Positions 8,157 through 16,931 of a stretch of 52,779 nucleotides of DNA are shown here, piece after piece. The stretch is from assembly GCA_017856115.1 (NCBI GenBank), contig JAFMFM010000009.1, positions 1 to 52,779 of the forward strand, read 5' to 3'. The translations under genes and the position numbers were made by a program. Position 1 is the first letter of the stretch; each line of letters begins with the position of its first letter. The notes under the pieces were generated by a model. That model ran no database searches and was not told where the DNA came from. It saw only the letters and a list, made by a program, of their open reading frames with translations. This DNA comes from Actinomycetota bacterium (GTDB lineage: Bacteria > Actinomycetota > Acidimicrobiia > Acidimicrobiales > Ilumatobacteraceae).

Positions 8157-10175
8157 GTGGGCCTTCGATTCACGTATTCGCGCTGGGACGGAACACAAAA
8201 GGGTTTCGAACTGGATGCCGATTCGTTGATGCGCGAACTCACCGACGAACTCATTCACCACGGCGACCCGAACGCCGCTCTTCGACGAATCATGCAACAG
8301 GGTATTCGTGACAGGAACGGGCGGAACATCGAAGGTATCCGTCAAGCACTCGACCGAATTCGAAACAAGCGTAAGGAGATTCGCGAGCGAGGCAACATCG
8401 GGCATGAATTCGACGACGTGGCCCGTGAACTCGACGACATCGTGGACGAGGAGCGTCTCGCCGTGGATTCGGTGGAGCGTGCCGCAATGGAATCGGGTGA
8501 CACGCGCCGTGCCGACGTGGCGCGAGAGTCCGCAATGGACCGTCGCCTACGCCTCGACATGTTGCCCGACGACCTTGCGCGGAAGATCGAGGCGCTCTCC
8601 CACTACGACTTTCAATCGCCCGACGCTCAGTTGCGGTTCGAGCGACTTTCGGAGCGTTTGAAGGACCAACTCTCCAGGCGACAGTTCGAACAAGTGGCAA
8701 GCGGTATCGAGAGCATCACGCCCGAGGCATTGGCACGGATGAACGAGATGATGAAGGCACTCAACGACATGATCGAGCGTCACCAGCGCGGCGAGGATCC
8801 GATGTTCGAGGAGTTCATGAAGAAGTTCGGGGAGTTCTTCCCGGAGAACCCAGCCACCCTCGATGAACTGCTCGAGCTCATCGCCAGGCGAATGGCAGCG
8901 GCCCAAGCCGTTCTCAACTCGATGACACCCGAGCAACGTGCCGAACTACAGGAGCTCACCGATCAGATGCTTGGTGACAACGAGGTGCGTGAGCAGATGC
9001 AGCGTCTTGGTGCCAACATGCAGTCGATGTTCCCCGACATGGGGTGGGGCGACTCCCAGGAATTCACCGGCGAACAGCCGATGCCGTTCGGGGAGGCCCT
9101 GCGAAGCATGCAACAACTGGGCGACCTCGAGGAGCTCGAGCGGTTTCTCCAGAACGCCAGTTCACCGTCCGCCCTGCAAGAAGTGGATCTCGACAAGGTT
9201 CGAGACCTCCTGGGTGACGAGACGGCGGAGTCGTTGGACCGGCTCGCGCGACTCACCGAAACACTTCGCCAAGCAGGGCTCGTCGACCAGAAGGAGGGTC
9301 GATTGGAGCTCACTCCGCGGGGACTGCGCACGATCGGCAAGCAGGCATTGAGCGACCTCTTTGGTCGTCTGGAACGCGACACACTCGGCCAACATCGGAT
9401 CGAGCGTGTCGGCACCGGGCATGAACGGGCGCACGACACCAAACCGTACGAATACGGCGACCCGTTCCACCTGGACTTGCAACGCACGTTGAGAAACACG
9501 CTGCGTCGGCAGGGTGGTGGGCTGCCGCTGCGCCTCTCGCCGGATGATTTCGAAATCGACCAAACCGAACAGCTCACCCGTTCTTCGACCGTTTTGATGG
9601 TCGATCTCTCGTTGTCCATGCCCATGCGCGACAACTTCCTGCCGGCCAAGAAGGTTGCGATGGCGCTGCATTCCCTGATTTCGTCCCAATTTCCTCGGGA
9701 CTACTTGGGTCTCGTCGGCTTCAGTGAGACGGCTCGGGAGCTGCGCCATGAACAACTCCCCGAGGTCTCGTGGGACTTCGTCTACGGCACGAACATGCAG
9801 CACGGTTTCGCCCTGGCTCGCCGTATGTTGGCTCGGCAATCAGGGACCAAGCAGATCATCATGATCACGGACGGCGAACCAACGGCCCACGTTCGCCCGG
9901 ATGGGGAAGTGTTCTTCAGTTACCCCCCGGCGTACTCGACCGTGGAAGCGACCTTGCGCGAGGTGATGCGATGCACCAGGGACGACATACGTATCAACAC
10001 CTTCATGCTCGATGCCGATGGAGCGCTTCGAAGCTTCATCGAGCAACTCACCGCCATCAACAAGGGACGGGCGTTCTTCACCACACCCGAAACGCTCGGT
10101 GAGTACGTGTTGGTCGACTTCCTCGAGCACAAGCGATCGCTTCGTGCCACTGGTGGTCGACGCCGAGCAAGTTAG
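8157..10175 (+). CDS. VWA-domain protein, partner of the AAA+ ATPase
   Basis: A 672-residue cytoplasmic protein. A long charged, helical N-terminal half (rich in Arg/Glu, with Met-rich stretches around residues 200-350) is followed by a C-terminal von Willebrand A domain. The MIDAS metal site is visible as DLSLS (483-487), a Thr in YGTNMQHG and the Asp of ITDGEP. The family pairs with ChlI/MoxR ATPases such as the gene just upstream. An upstream ATG at 8118 is in frame, but that stretch is antisense to the cyclase start. GTG 8157 with TACGGT 6 bases upstream is the better start. Confidence 0.85.
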   Translation: MGLRFTYSRWDGTQKGFELDADSLMRELTDELIHHGDPNAALRRIMQQGIRDRNGRNIEGIRQALDRIRNKRKEIRERGNIGHEFDDVARELDDIVDEERLAVDSVERAAMESGDTRRADVARESAMDRRLRLDMLPDDLARKIEALSHYDFQSPDAQLRFERLSERLKDQLSRRQFEQVASGIESITPEALARMNEMMKALNDMIERHQRGEDPMFEEFMKKFGEFFPENPATLDELLELIARRMAAAQAVLNSMTPEQRAELQELTDQMLGDNEVREQMQRLGANMQSMFPDMGWGDSQEFTGEQPMPFGEALRSMQQLGDLEELERFLQNASSPSALQEVDLDKVRDLLGDETAESLDRLARLTETLRQAGLVDQKEGRLELTPRGLRTIGKQALSDLFGRLERDTLGQHRIERVGTGHERAHDTKPYEYGDPFHLDLQRTLRNTLRRQGGGLPLRLSPDDFEIDQTEQLTRSSTVLMVDLSLSMPMRDNFLPAKKVAMALHSLISSQFPRDYLGLVGFSETARELRHEQLPEVSWDFVYGTNMQHGFALARRMLARQSGTKQIIMITDGEPTAHVRPDGEVFFSYPPAYSTVEATLREVMRCTRDDIRINTFMLDADGALRSFIEQLTAINKGRAFFTTPETLGEYVLVDFLEHKRSLRATGGRRRAS

Positions 10176-10280
10176 TCGGACCGGGCGTCGCTCGACGTTT
10201 TCGTTCGTCGGCTGGACCGTCCGACTTGCATTGCCACCTCGGCATCTGTCAGAATGACATGGCTGTTATTTGGGTGGGGT

Positions 10281-10290
10281 AGGAAGAAGG
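10281..10290 (+). promoter_or_regulatory. strong Shine-Dalgarno fixing the whiB start
   Basis: AGGAAGAAGG sits 5 bases before GTG 10296. The in-frame ATG at 10254 would place this purine tract inside the coding region, so GTG 10296 is the likely start. Confidence 0.7.
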
Positions 10291-10295
10291 ACTCA

Positions 10296-10574
10296 GTGAA
10301 TCAACGAATCGAAGCGACGGAAGGCGACGACCGCGCATGGCAGGACCAGGCCAATTGCTTGGGGGTCGACCCCGACCTCTTCTTTCCCGAGCGCGGCGCA
10401 TCCACCCGCGAGGCCAAGGAAGTCTGTCGAGGTTGCGAAGTGCGACAACAGTGTCTCGAGTACGCCCTCGCCAACGGTGAGAAATTCGGCATCTGGGGCG
10501 GGCTCTCCGAGCGCGAGCGCCGCCGCCTGCGACGTCAGCGCGCCCAGGCTCATCGCAGTTCCATCACCGCATAA
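10296..10574 (+). CDS. WhiB-family iron-sulfur regulator
   Basis: A 92-residue WhiB-like protein that should bind a [4Fe-4S] cluster through four cysteines: NCLG, the CRGC pair and QQC. The diagnostic GIWGG turn follows, then an Arg-rich DNA-binding tail (ERERRRLRRQR). FFPE near the N-terminus is also typical. WhiB proteins usually bind the primary sigma factor and adjust transcription to redox or developmental state. Unlike most operon-leading genes here it has a clear Shine-Dalgarno, so it is translated from a leader. Which WhiB subtype it is cannot be assigned confidently. Confidence 0.95.
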   Translation: MNQRIEATEGDDRAWQDQANCLGVDPDLFFPERGASTREAKEVCRGCEVRQQCLEYALANGEKFGIWGGLSERERRRLRRQRAQAHRSSITA

Positions 10575-10630
10575 CGTCCACTGCGCCACGCGGCGGCCGT
10601 TCACCACTGCCGTTCCTGCACGGCCCCTGC

Positions 10631-10636
10631 TAAGGT
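10631..10636 (+). promoter_or_regulatory. -10 hexamer of tatA
   Basis: TAAGGT, 6 bases before the tatA ATG. It suggests tatA is transcribed separately from whiB as a leaderless mRNA. Confidence 0.45.
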
Positions 10637-10642
10637 GCTGGT

Positions 10643-10831
10643 ATGGCAGGCGGACCGGAAATTTGGATCATCATTGCCCTCGTCGTCGTACTTTTTGGTG
10701 GTTCACGGTTGCCAAAAATCGCGCGCAATCTGGGTCGAGCCCAAGGTGAATTGAAGAAGGGACTCTCGGAGGGCAACGCCGAAGTCAACAAGGAGCCGAA
10801 GCAAGAGGGTGGCTCGACACCACCAGCCTGA
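10643..10831 (+). CDS. tatA: Tat protein-export pore subunit TatA/E
   Basis: A 62-residue TatA-family protein: one N-terminal membrane helix (about 6-19), the FGGSRLP hinge, then an amphipathic helix (KIARNLGRAQGELKKG) and a short acidic tail. TatA oligomers form the channel through which TatC passes folded proteins with twin-arginine signals. tatC is not in this window. The twin-arginine lipoprotein at 34363-35250 is a plausible client. The gene converges on ppx and ends at a hairpin. Confidence 0.92.
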   Translation: MAGGPEIWIIIALVVVLFGGSRLPKIARNLGRAQGELKKGLSEGNAEVNKEPKQEGGSTPPA

Positions 10832-10835
10832 GGCG

Positions 10836-10853
10836 ACGAGGCTTACGCCTCGT
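10836..10853. terminator. convergent tatA/ppx hairpin
   Basis: A perfect 7-bp stem (ACGAGGC / GCCTCGT) with a 4-base loop lies between tatA and ppx. It covers the ppx stop codon. A short T run follows on the plus strand. Confidence 0.55.
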
Positions 10854-12381
10854 TGAGTTTTACCTTCCGTTTGCTCACCTCTGCAAGCAGACCCTTGCGT
10901 TCGTTGGCTGCGTAGAGGTTCAGCGAAACATCGTTCTTTTTGCCACGAGGTTTGGCGGTTATCACCAGCTCGTTGTCGGTGACCTTGATCGAAGTTGATT
11001 TGACGCGCGCGTCGTAGGTGCGGTCCAGTCCGATGGCTATTCGCAGAATTCCGGCCAAACTCCGCACGATTCGCTGGTCGGAACTGGAGAGTGCGGAGAA
11101 CTCTGCGTGCTCCGCCTTGGGAACGCTCTTGCGGTGGTACCGGGCAACCTGGGCGATGATCTCCACCTCACGATCGGTGAGCCCCATCAATTCGGAGTTT
11201 CGAATGAGGTAGTAGGAGTGCAGGTGATGCTTGGCATGCGACACCACGACACCGACGTTCGCCAGGAGACTCGCAAAGTCGAGGTACCGGCGCCACTCGG
11301 GTTCCAGATCGAGGGAGTCCTCCAGTTCGTCGAACATTCCGGTGGCGAGCTCGGCAACGTGCTGGGAATGTTCCGGTCGATCGTCGCAGCGATCCGCAAG
11401 TTGCTGGACACTTCGTCGAGCGGCATCGTGCTCCACGTCCGCTTCGATGAAGCCTTCGCGACGAAGCGTGTCGAGGAGGAGACCCTCCCGCAGTGCATAG
11501 TCGGAGAACATCAACGACGTGAGCCCGAAAACATCCACGATTCCCTCCAGAATGAGCGCACCAGCGAGGATGATGTCGGCACGGTTCGGCTCGAGACCGA
11601 ATCGCTCGACGCGTTCACCTATGGTCGGCGCGCTCTGCATCGCCGCAACCACCGAGCGAACTTCGTCAGCGGAGAACTCGAACCGGTTCATGCTCTTGGG
11701 CTCGGACGAGCCACGCGACTTCAGAATCATGCGAGCGATGGATTCCGCGGTTCCGGAAGACGTCGCAACCGCCTCGAAACCGAGCTCCAGCACCTCGGGT
11801 GCCACCACCGACAAGGTCGAGCGTATGAACGAACGACAGCTCGGAATGGCACTCGGGTGAAGGGCGGTAGTGGAGAAGAATCGATCGGTCAGTCGTACCG
11901 CGCCGAGTTTGAAACTTCGCGCGAACAGCACCTCGTCGTCGATACCAACCACCACCTCGGTACTTCCGCCACCGATATCGCACACGAACATCGCTTGATC
12001 ATGGATTCCGATGGCATTCAGCACACCGAGGTGGATGAGGCGTGCCTCTTCCACCCCCGAAACCACCTCTATCTCGATACCGGTGGCCTTGCGTACCTGC
12101 TTGATGAAGTCCGAACGGTTCCTCGCCTCGCGAACGGCACTCGTCGCAACCGCACGAACTTCGGCGTCGTGCGACTCGGCAATCTCGGCCATGCGAGCCA
12201 GGCTCTTCAGCCCGCGCGCGATCGCCTCGTCGGAGAGTTCCTTCATGTCACCTCCGCCGTGACCAAGTCGCACCACGTCCTTTTCGCGGGTCACCACTTC
12301 GAAGCCGCCGGGAACTGGCTTGGCAACGACCAGATGGAAGCTGTTGGTGCCGATATCCAGCGCCGCCACGAGGTCGCTCAT
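10843..12381 (-). CDS. ppx: Ppx/GppA-type exopolyphosphatase
   Basis: A 512-residue member of the Ppx/GppA phosphatase family, which removes terminal phosphate from polyphosphate or hydrolyses pppGpp. The actin-like fold is visible from ALDIGTNSFHLVV at the N-terminus, the KDVVRLG stretch and DIGGGSTEVVVG. An HD-like helical C-terminal half follows (HSQHVAELA, VSHAKHH). The ATG at 12381 is preceded by TATCGT with an 8-base gap; the longer open frame upstream only shadows the gene at 12421. Its neighbour, after one small gene, is polyphosphate kinase, so polyphosphate turnover is the likely role. Confidence 0.9.
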   Translation of the reverse strand: MSDLVAALDIGTNSFHLVVAKPVPGGFEVVTREKDVVRLGHGGGDMKELSDEAIARGLKSLARMAEIAESHDAEVRAVATSAVREARNRSDFIKQVRKATGIEIEVVSGVEEARLIHLGVLNAIGIHDQAMFVCDIGGGSTEVVVGIDDEVLFARSFKLGAVRLTDRFFSTTALHPSAIPSCRSFIRSTLSVVAPEVLELGFEAVATSSGTAESIARMILKSRGSSEPKSMNRFEFSADEVRSVVAAMQSAPTIGERVERFGLEPNRADIILAGALILEGIVDVFGLTSLMFSDYALREGLLLDTLRREGFIEADVEHDAARRSVQQLADRCDDRPEHSQHVAELATGMFDELEDSLDLEPEWRRYLDFASLLANVGVVVSHAKHHLHSYYLIRNSELMGLTDREVEIIAQVARYHRKSVPKAEHAEFSALSSSDQRIVRSLAGILRIAIGLDRTYDARVKSTSIKVTDNELVITAKPRGKKNDVSLNLYAANERKGLLAEVSKRKVKLNEA

Positions 12382-12389
12382 TCGTTCCG

Positions 12390-12395
12390 ACGATA
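12390..12395 (-). promoter_or_regulatory. -10 hexamer of ppx
   Basis: TATCGT on the minus strand, 8 bases before the ppx ATG. It supports the 512-residue form. Confidence 0.5.
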
Positions 12396-12420
12396 GCCTC
12401 TCAGTTCCCGAGGAGTCCCG

Positions 12421-12678
12421 ATGTCTGACGTCACCAAAGAACCACCACGAGCCCACATTCGCATCACCTACACCGGACCGGTGTACCCCCACTGGGAGAT
12501 CGTCGGAGATTACGGCGATCCCGACCTCATCGACGAATTCGCACGTCGGGCGTACATGCGACTGCTGTACGTGCCGATGAAGGACAGTCAGTTCCGTCGA
12601 AACCGTGAGCGCATCAACAAGGATGCCGAGAACGAGGGTGTCAGCGTGGAGTGGTTCCCTGCCGAGGTCAACAACTAA
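12421..12678 (+). CDS. small conserved-looking hypothetical protein
   Basis: An 85-residue soluble protein I do not recognise. It is charged and aromatic, has no Cys and no membrane segment, and contains a compact alpha/beta-looking core (ITYTGPVYPHWEIVG, then DEFARRAYMRLLYVP). GGAG about 7 bases before the ATG gives a usable ribosome site. It lies divergent from ppx and directly before ppk, which suggests but does not show a link to polyphosphate metabolism. Confidence 0.7.
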   Translation: MSDVTKEPPRAHIRITYTGPVYPHWEIVGDYGDPDLIDEFARRAYMRLLYVPMKDSQFRRNRERINKDAENEGVSVEWFPAEVNN

Positions 12679-12741
12679 CACCTGCTCCGTCGGCTCTCGT
12701 CGGGCGGGCGTCGAGCTCGGTGAACACCGAATGAACCTTGC

Positions 12742-14853
12742 ATGACCAGGCAGAAAAATCGGGGAACTTCTCGTAGCCAGCGTGGCGGCGACGAATACGG
12801 TACGGGTATCGACTCCCCATTCATCAATCGTGAGTTGAGTTGGCTCGACTTCAATGAGCGGGTTCTCTCACTTGCACTCGGCGCGGAGTTGCCGCTTCTC
12901 GAACGCATCCGGTTTCTTGCGATCAGCGCATCGAACCTGGACGAGTTCTACCAGGTGCGAGTTGCAGCCCTTCACGACCAAATCGCTGCAGAGCTGCACG
13001 AGTTGAGTCTCGATGGTCGCACGCCGACCCAGCAGTTGGCCGAGATCTCCAGCCGAGTTCAACGGTTCGTCGCCGAACAAGAACGGCTCCTCGTTACCGA
13101 ACTACTTCCCGCACTGGCAACCAACGGCGTGAGGATCGTCAAGTGGGCCAAGCTGGGAAAGAGGGTGCGGGAAGCACTCACCACGGACTACGAGAGCCGG
13201 ATTTTTCCGATTCTCACCCCGCTGGCGGTCGACCCGTCCCATCCATTTCCGTACATCTCCAATCTGGCGCTCAACCTCGCGGTGACGGTGCGCGATTCGG
13301 AGTCGGGCGAGGAGCGTTTTGCGCGAGTGAAAGTACCGAGGAACTTTCCGCGATTCGTTCCGATACCCGACTCGAACGATTTCATACTGCTCGAAGACCT
13401 CATCGAAGCCCACCTCGACCGACTCTTCCCGGGCATGGAGATCGTGAGCGTCTCGCGATTTCGCGTGACCCGCAACGCCGATCTCTCACTGGACGATGAG
13501 GATGCCGAGGATCTGCTGGCGGCAGTGGAGATGGAACTTCGTCGTCGCAGATTCGGTCGAGCAGTTCGGTTGGAGGTGCAGGCCAACATTCGTGAGGCGG
13601 CACTCTCGAAGATGTGCGACGAGCTCGAGTTGGAGCCCGTCGACGTGATTCGGCACGAATCCTTCGTTGAACTCTCGGCACTGCAACAGTTGGCGACCCT
13701 CGACATCCCGAAACTTCGCTTCAAGCCGTGGACCCCGGTTACCGCCGGGAGGTTGGCCGCAGCCGATGAAGCAGGCAGATCGATGTTCGACGTCATCCGT
13801 TCGCGCCAGTTGCTGGTGCATCATCCCTACGAATCGTTCGCCTCGTCGACGGAGTTGTTCGTGGAACAAGCCGCCCGTGACCCCAAGGTGCTGTCCATCA
13901 AGATGACCCTCTACCGAACGTCTGGTGACAGTCAAATTGCCAGGCACCTCATTCGCGCCGCGGAGGCCGGAAAGCAAGTGGCCGTGGTACTCGAGCTGAA
14001 GGCACGATTCGACGAAGCACGAAACGTGAGTTGGGCGCGCGAGCTCGAGCTCGCCGGTGTGCACGTGAACTACGGGCTGGTCGGGTTGAAGACCCACTCC
14101 AAGTGCATCCTGGTGGTGCGAGAGGAGTCATCCGGGATTCGACGGTACGTTCACCTCGCGACCGGAAACTACAACTCCGTCACTGCTCGCGCGTACGAGG
14201 ACATCGGATTCTTCACCTGCGAAGAGGCGATTGGCCGAGATGCAACGCAATTGTTCAACTATCTCACCGGTTACGGACGCGAACCGAAGTACGAGCAACT
14301 CTTGGTAGCGCCACATCAGTTGAAGTCGGAGATCATCAAATTGATCGAGCACGAAGCGACGTTCGGTGACAAGGGTCGCATAACGCTGAAGTTGAATGCG
14401 GTTCAGGATCCCGAAGTCGTGAGAGCGTTGTACGCAGCCAGTTCTGCCGGGGTGAAGGTGGATCTCATCGTCAGGGGTATCTGCTGCGTGCGCGCCGGCG
14501 TCCCCGGCCTGTCGGAAAACATCACCGTTCGGTCGATTCTCGGCAGGTACCTCGAACACTCTCGCATCTACCGGTTCGACCACGGCCACGACGGCGACGA
14601 GCCGCTGCACCTCGTCGGTTCGGCCGACTTGATGATCCGGAACCTGAAGGGCAGGGTGGAAACGTTGGTGCGGCTCACCCACCCCAAGCACCGTGCCTGG
14701 CTCGACACTGCACTCTCGTTTCTCTTGGATGACGCGAACGTCCACTACCGATTGGCTGCGGACGATACGTGGTCGCAGGTGGGCAGACATCACACCCCCA
14801 ATGACGCACAACGCCAGTTGTACGAGTGGGTGGTGGCCACACAATCTCGGTAG
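12742..14853 (+). CDS. ppk: polyphosphate kinase 1
   Basis: PPK1 of 703 residues, the usual length, which reversibly transfers the gamma phosphate of ATP to polyphosphate. The N-terminal domain begins with INRELSWLDFNERVL, followed by RIRFLAISASNLDEF. The catalytic phospholipase-D-like domains carry the histidine motifs LKTHSKCILV (the autophosphorylated His) and EHSRIYRF. HLATGNYN and RGICC are also conserved. It lies between ppx and phoU-senX3-regX3. The end of the gene overlaps the first copy of a 21-bp direct repeat that precedes phoU. Confidence 0.97.
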   Translation: MTRQKNRGTSRSQRGGDEYGTGIDSPFINRELSWLDFNERVLSLALGAELPLLERIRFLAISASNLDEFYQVRVAALHDQIAAELHELSLDGRTPTQQLAEISSRVQRFVAEQERLLVTELLPALATNGVRIVKWAKLGKRVREALTTDYESRIFPILTPLAVDPSHPFPYISNLALNLAVTVRDSESGEERFARVKVPRNFPRFVPIPDSNDFILLEDLIEAHLDRLFPGMEIVSVSRFRVTRNADLSLDDEDAEDLLAAVEMELRRRRFGRAVRLEVQANIREAALSKMCDELELEPVDVIRHESFVELSALQQLATLDIPKLRFKPWTPVTAGRLAAADEAGRSMFDVIRSRQLLVHHPYESFASSTELFVEQAARDPKVLSIKMTLYRTSGDSQIARHLIRAAEAGKQVAVVLELKARFDEARNVSWARELELAGVHVNYGLVGLKTHSKCILVVREESSGIRRYVHLATGNYNSVTARAYEDIGFFTCEEAIGRDATQLFNYLTGYGREPKYEQLLVAPHQLKSEIIKLIEHEATFGDKGRITLKLNAVQDPEVVRALYAASSAGVKVDLIVRGICCVRAGVPGLSENITVRSILGRYLEHSRIYRFDHGHDGDEPLHLVGSADLMIRNLKGRVETLVRLTHPKHRAWLDTALSFLLDDANVHYRLAADDTWSQVGRHHTPNDAQRQLYEWVVATQSR

Positions 14854-14924
14854 CGCGGTTGACACAGTCGCGGTAGCGCAGTTCACACAGTGTTCAACTG
14901 ACGTCCAGCCGTCGTTCAGGTGTT
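14848..14924 (+). promoter_or_regulatory. PHO-box-like direct repeats upstream of phoU-senX3-regX3
   Basis: Four 11-base units follow one another: GTTCACACAGT (14881), GTTCAACTGAC (14892), GTCCAGCCGTC (14903) and GTTCAGGTGTT (14914). The 11-bp GTTCA period is the hallmark of PhoP/RegX3 operators in actinobacteria. A separate 21-base element at 14848-14868 recurs at 14871-14891 with two mismatches. The array ends about 50 bases before the phoU ATG, consistent with activation of the operon by its own RegX3. Confidence 0.7.
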
Positions 14925-14960
14925 TTCCCGACCGCACGGTAATCGGCGGCGTAGCGTGCC

Positions 14961-14966
14961 TACCGT
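14961..14966 (+). promoter_or_regulatory. -10 hexamer of the phoU operon
   Basis: TACCGT, 7 bases before the phoU ATG. It is downstream of the PHO-box-like array and sets the start at 14974. Confidence 0.55.
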
Positions 14967-14973
14967 AGAAGCC

Positions 14974-15693
14974 ATGGAAGAAACTCGAAAGTCCTATCAC
15001 TCCGAACTCGACGAGCTGCGAGCCATGGTGGTGCGTCTCGGGGCCTCCGTGATCGAAGCCGTCCCTCGTGCCACCAACGTGCTGTTGAGCGGAGATCTCG
15101 AGGGTGCGGACTATCTCGTGCAGTCCGACGATGAGATCGACTCCCGCGCCCACGACATCGAGAGTCGTACGTTCGAGATTCTCGCGCTGCAGGCGCCGGT
15201 TGCCGGCGAACTTCGCCAGTTGGTGTCCATTCTCAAGATCACCAGCGACCTGGAACGATCAGCCGATCTGGCCGTGAACATCTGCAAGGCGGCACGTCGG
15301 ATTTATGGGAAGGAGATCGACCCCGTGTTGCGTGGCCTCATTTCCAAGATGAGCGAGCAGGCCGAACAGCTCTACCAAGCAGCCGTCAATTCCTTTGCCG
15401 AGAACGATGCTGCAACCGCTGCGGCAATCGAGGACATGGATTCGTTCCTCGACGCACTCCACCGTCAGTTCGTCCAGGCGATCTTCGAAACCCACGCACG
15501 CGAGCGAATGGACCTTCAACTTGCAGTGCAGCTGGCGATCGTTGCGCGCTTCTACGAGCGAATCGGAGACCATGCGGTGAACGTGGGTGAGCGTGTTCAG
15601 TTCGCACTCACGGGATGGAAGCCCGAGTTGCGAGCCATCCAGCGTCAGCGCGAGCGTGACGCAACCGGCGAATTTCCGATTACACAGGGATAA
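14974..15693 (+). CDS. phoU: phosphate signalling protein PhoU
   Basis: A 239-residue PhoU with two three-helix bundles. Metal-binding acidic motifs are visible in each half: SDLERSADLAVNICK in the first and ERIGDHAVNVGERV in the second. PhoU passes the state of the Pst phosphate transporter to the histidine kinase encoded next (15 bases downstream) and keeps it inactive when phosphate is plentiful. No pst genes are in the window. ATG 14974 is chosen because of the -10-like element 7 bases upstream. Confidence 0.95.
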   Translation: MEETRKSYHSELDELRAMVVRLGASVIEAVPRATNVLLSGDLEGADYLVQSDDEIDSRAHDIESRTFEILALQAPVAGELRQLVSILKITSDLERSADLAVNICKAARRIYGKEIDPVLRGLISKMSEQAEQLYQAAVNSFAENDAATAAAIEDMDSFLDALHRQFVQAIFETHARERMDLQLAVQLAIVARFYERIGDHAVNVGERVQFALTGWKPELRAIQRQRERDATGEFPITQG

Positions 15694-15707
15694 ATGCACT
15701 CGTCGCG

Positions 15708-16931
15708 ATGAGTTACGTTCTCGCGGTTGCAACGTTCCTCATCGGTACTGCACTCGGTATTTCCGTAGCCAAGCGACGTTCGGAGTCGTCACATGTCGAT
15801 GCGAATCGACATGAAGCCCCGGAAACACCATCGAAGGTTGGCAGCGCCGTTGGCAACTCACGCACTGCACCCCGATCGGGGGTTTTGCCGGGTAATGCCG
15901 ACGGGGTGTTCATCGCCGCATTGAATTCGTTGCCGAGCGGTGTCGTGCTCGCCGACGAGTCGGCGAACGTGCTGTTCCGAAACACCGCCGCGGAGGCAAT
16001 GAGCGGAGTGCGCCATGTCGACGTACTGGTCGATGAGGCGGTCAATGCGCTCCTACGACAAACGGTCGACAACGACGCGCAGTACCGCCGATTCGAGACG
16101 GCCGGATCACCTTCACGGGTTTTTGACTTGCGCACTCGTCGGTTGGTTGATGGAGGACTCGTGGCAACCATCGAAGACGTCACCGAACGGTCCCGTGTCG
16201 ACACCGTTCGAACCGATTTCGTGGCCAACCTCAGTCACGAACTTAAGACACCGATCGGTGGTATCGCTGCGCTCGCCGACACCATAATCGGAGAAACAGA
16301 TCCACAAGTAATCGAGCGGATGACGTCGCGAATCGTCGAAGAGTCGTATCGCCTGTCACGAATAGTGGACGATCTCCTGGACCTGTCGCGAATCGAATTC
16401 GGAGGCGCAGACGAATGGGAACGAGTTCGGATCGCCACCCTCGTGCGAGAAGTGATTGCTCGACTGCAGCCCGAGGCAACGCGATCCGGAGTAACACTCG
16501 AGGCGACAGGCGGAACCGACGCCGAGGTGCTTGGTGATCGAGTGCAATTGGTATCGGCACTCGAAAACCTCGTAATCAACGCCGTAAAGTACAGCGGCGA
16601 CGGCAAGAAGGTAGCGGTCGACGTGCACGCCACCGAAGAGGTCGTCCGCATCGCCGTGGTGGATCAAGGCATCGGGATCGCCGCGAAGGATCACCAAAGA
16701 ATCTTCGAACGGTTCTATCGAGTCGATCGGGCACGATCCCGAACCACCGGCGGATCGGGACTCGGCTTGTCGATCGTCCGGCACGTCGTGTCCAACCACG
16801 GCGGAACGGTATCGCTCGAGTCGGAGGAGGGTCGTGGCTCGACCTTCACGATCGTGCTTCCACGTGAGCCGGCCACCTCGGCCTCGGAAGTCGTCGAAGA
16901 CGGTGTCGAGGAAGGCAGCGTGTCGGTATGA
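15708..16931 (+). CDS. senX3: phosphate-sensing histidine kinase, SenX3 type
   Basis: A 407-residue kinase. One N-terminal membrane helix (about 3-19) with no extracytoplasmic loop is followed by a PAS domain (about 65-160), a HisKA helix with SHELKTP (phospho-His) and an HATPase domain with N, G1 (DQGIGI) and G2 (GSGLGLSIV) boxes. The lack of an external sensor domain fits the known arrangement in which phosphate status arrives through PhoU and the transporter. The final ATGA overlaps the start of the response regulator, so the two are translationally coupled. Confidence 0.93.
   Translation: MSYVLAVATFLIGTALGISVAKRRSESSHVDANRHEAPETPSKVGSAVGNSRTAPRSGVLPGNADGVFIAALNSLPSGVVLADESANVLFRNTAAEAMSGVRHVDVLVDEAVNALLRQTVDNDAQYRRFETAGSPSRVFDLRTRRLVDGGLVATIEDVTERSRVDTVRTDFVANLSHELKTPIGGIAALADTIIGETDPQVIERMTSRIVEESYRLSRIVDDLLDLSRIEFGGADEWERVRIATLVREVIARLQPEATRSGVTLEATGGTDAEVLGDRVQLVSALENLVINAVKYSGDGKKVAVDVHATEEVVRIAVVDQGIGIAAKDHQRIFERFYRVDRARSRTTGGSGLGLSIVRHVVSNHGGTVSLESEEGRGSTFTIVLPREPATSASEVVEDGVEEGSVSV

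Noticed and set aside
6145-10175. Magnesium chelatase for chlorophyll synthesis
   Set aside because: No H subunit or tetrapyrrole gene nearby; the AAA+/VWA pair matches the non-photosynthetic actinobacterial type.
11107-12396. 429-codon plus-strand frame opposite ppx
   Set aside because: Its product has no recognisable motif and is His/Arg-rich as GC-biased antisense frames are; the minus-strand Ppx motifs are unambiguous.
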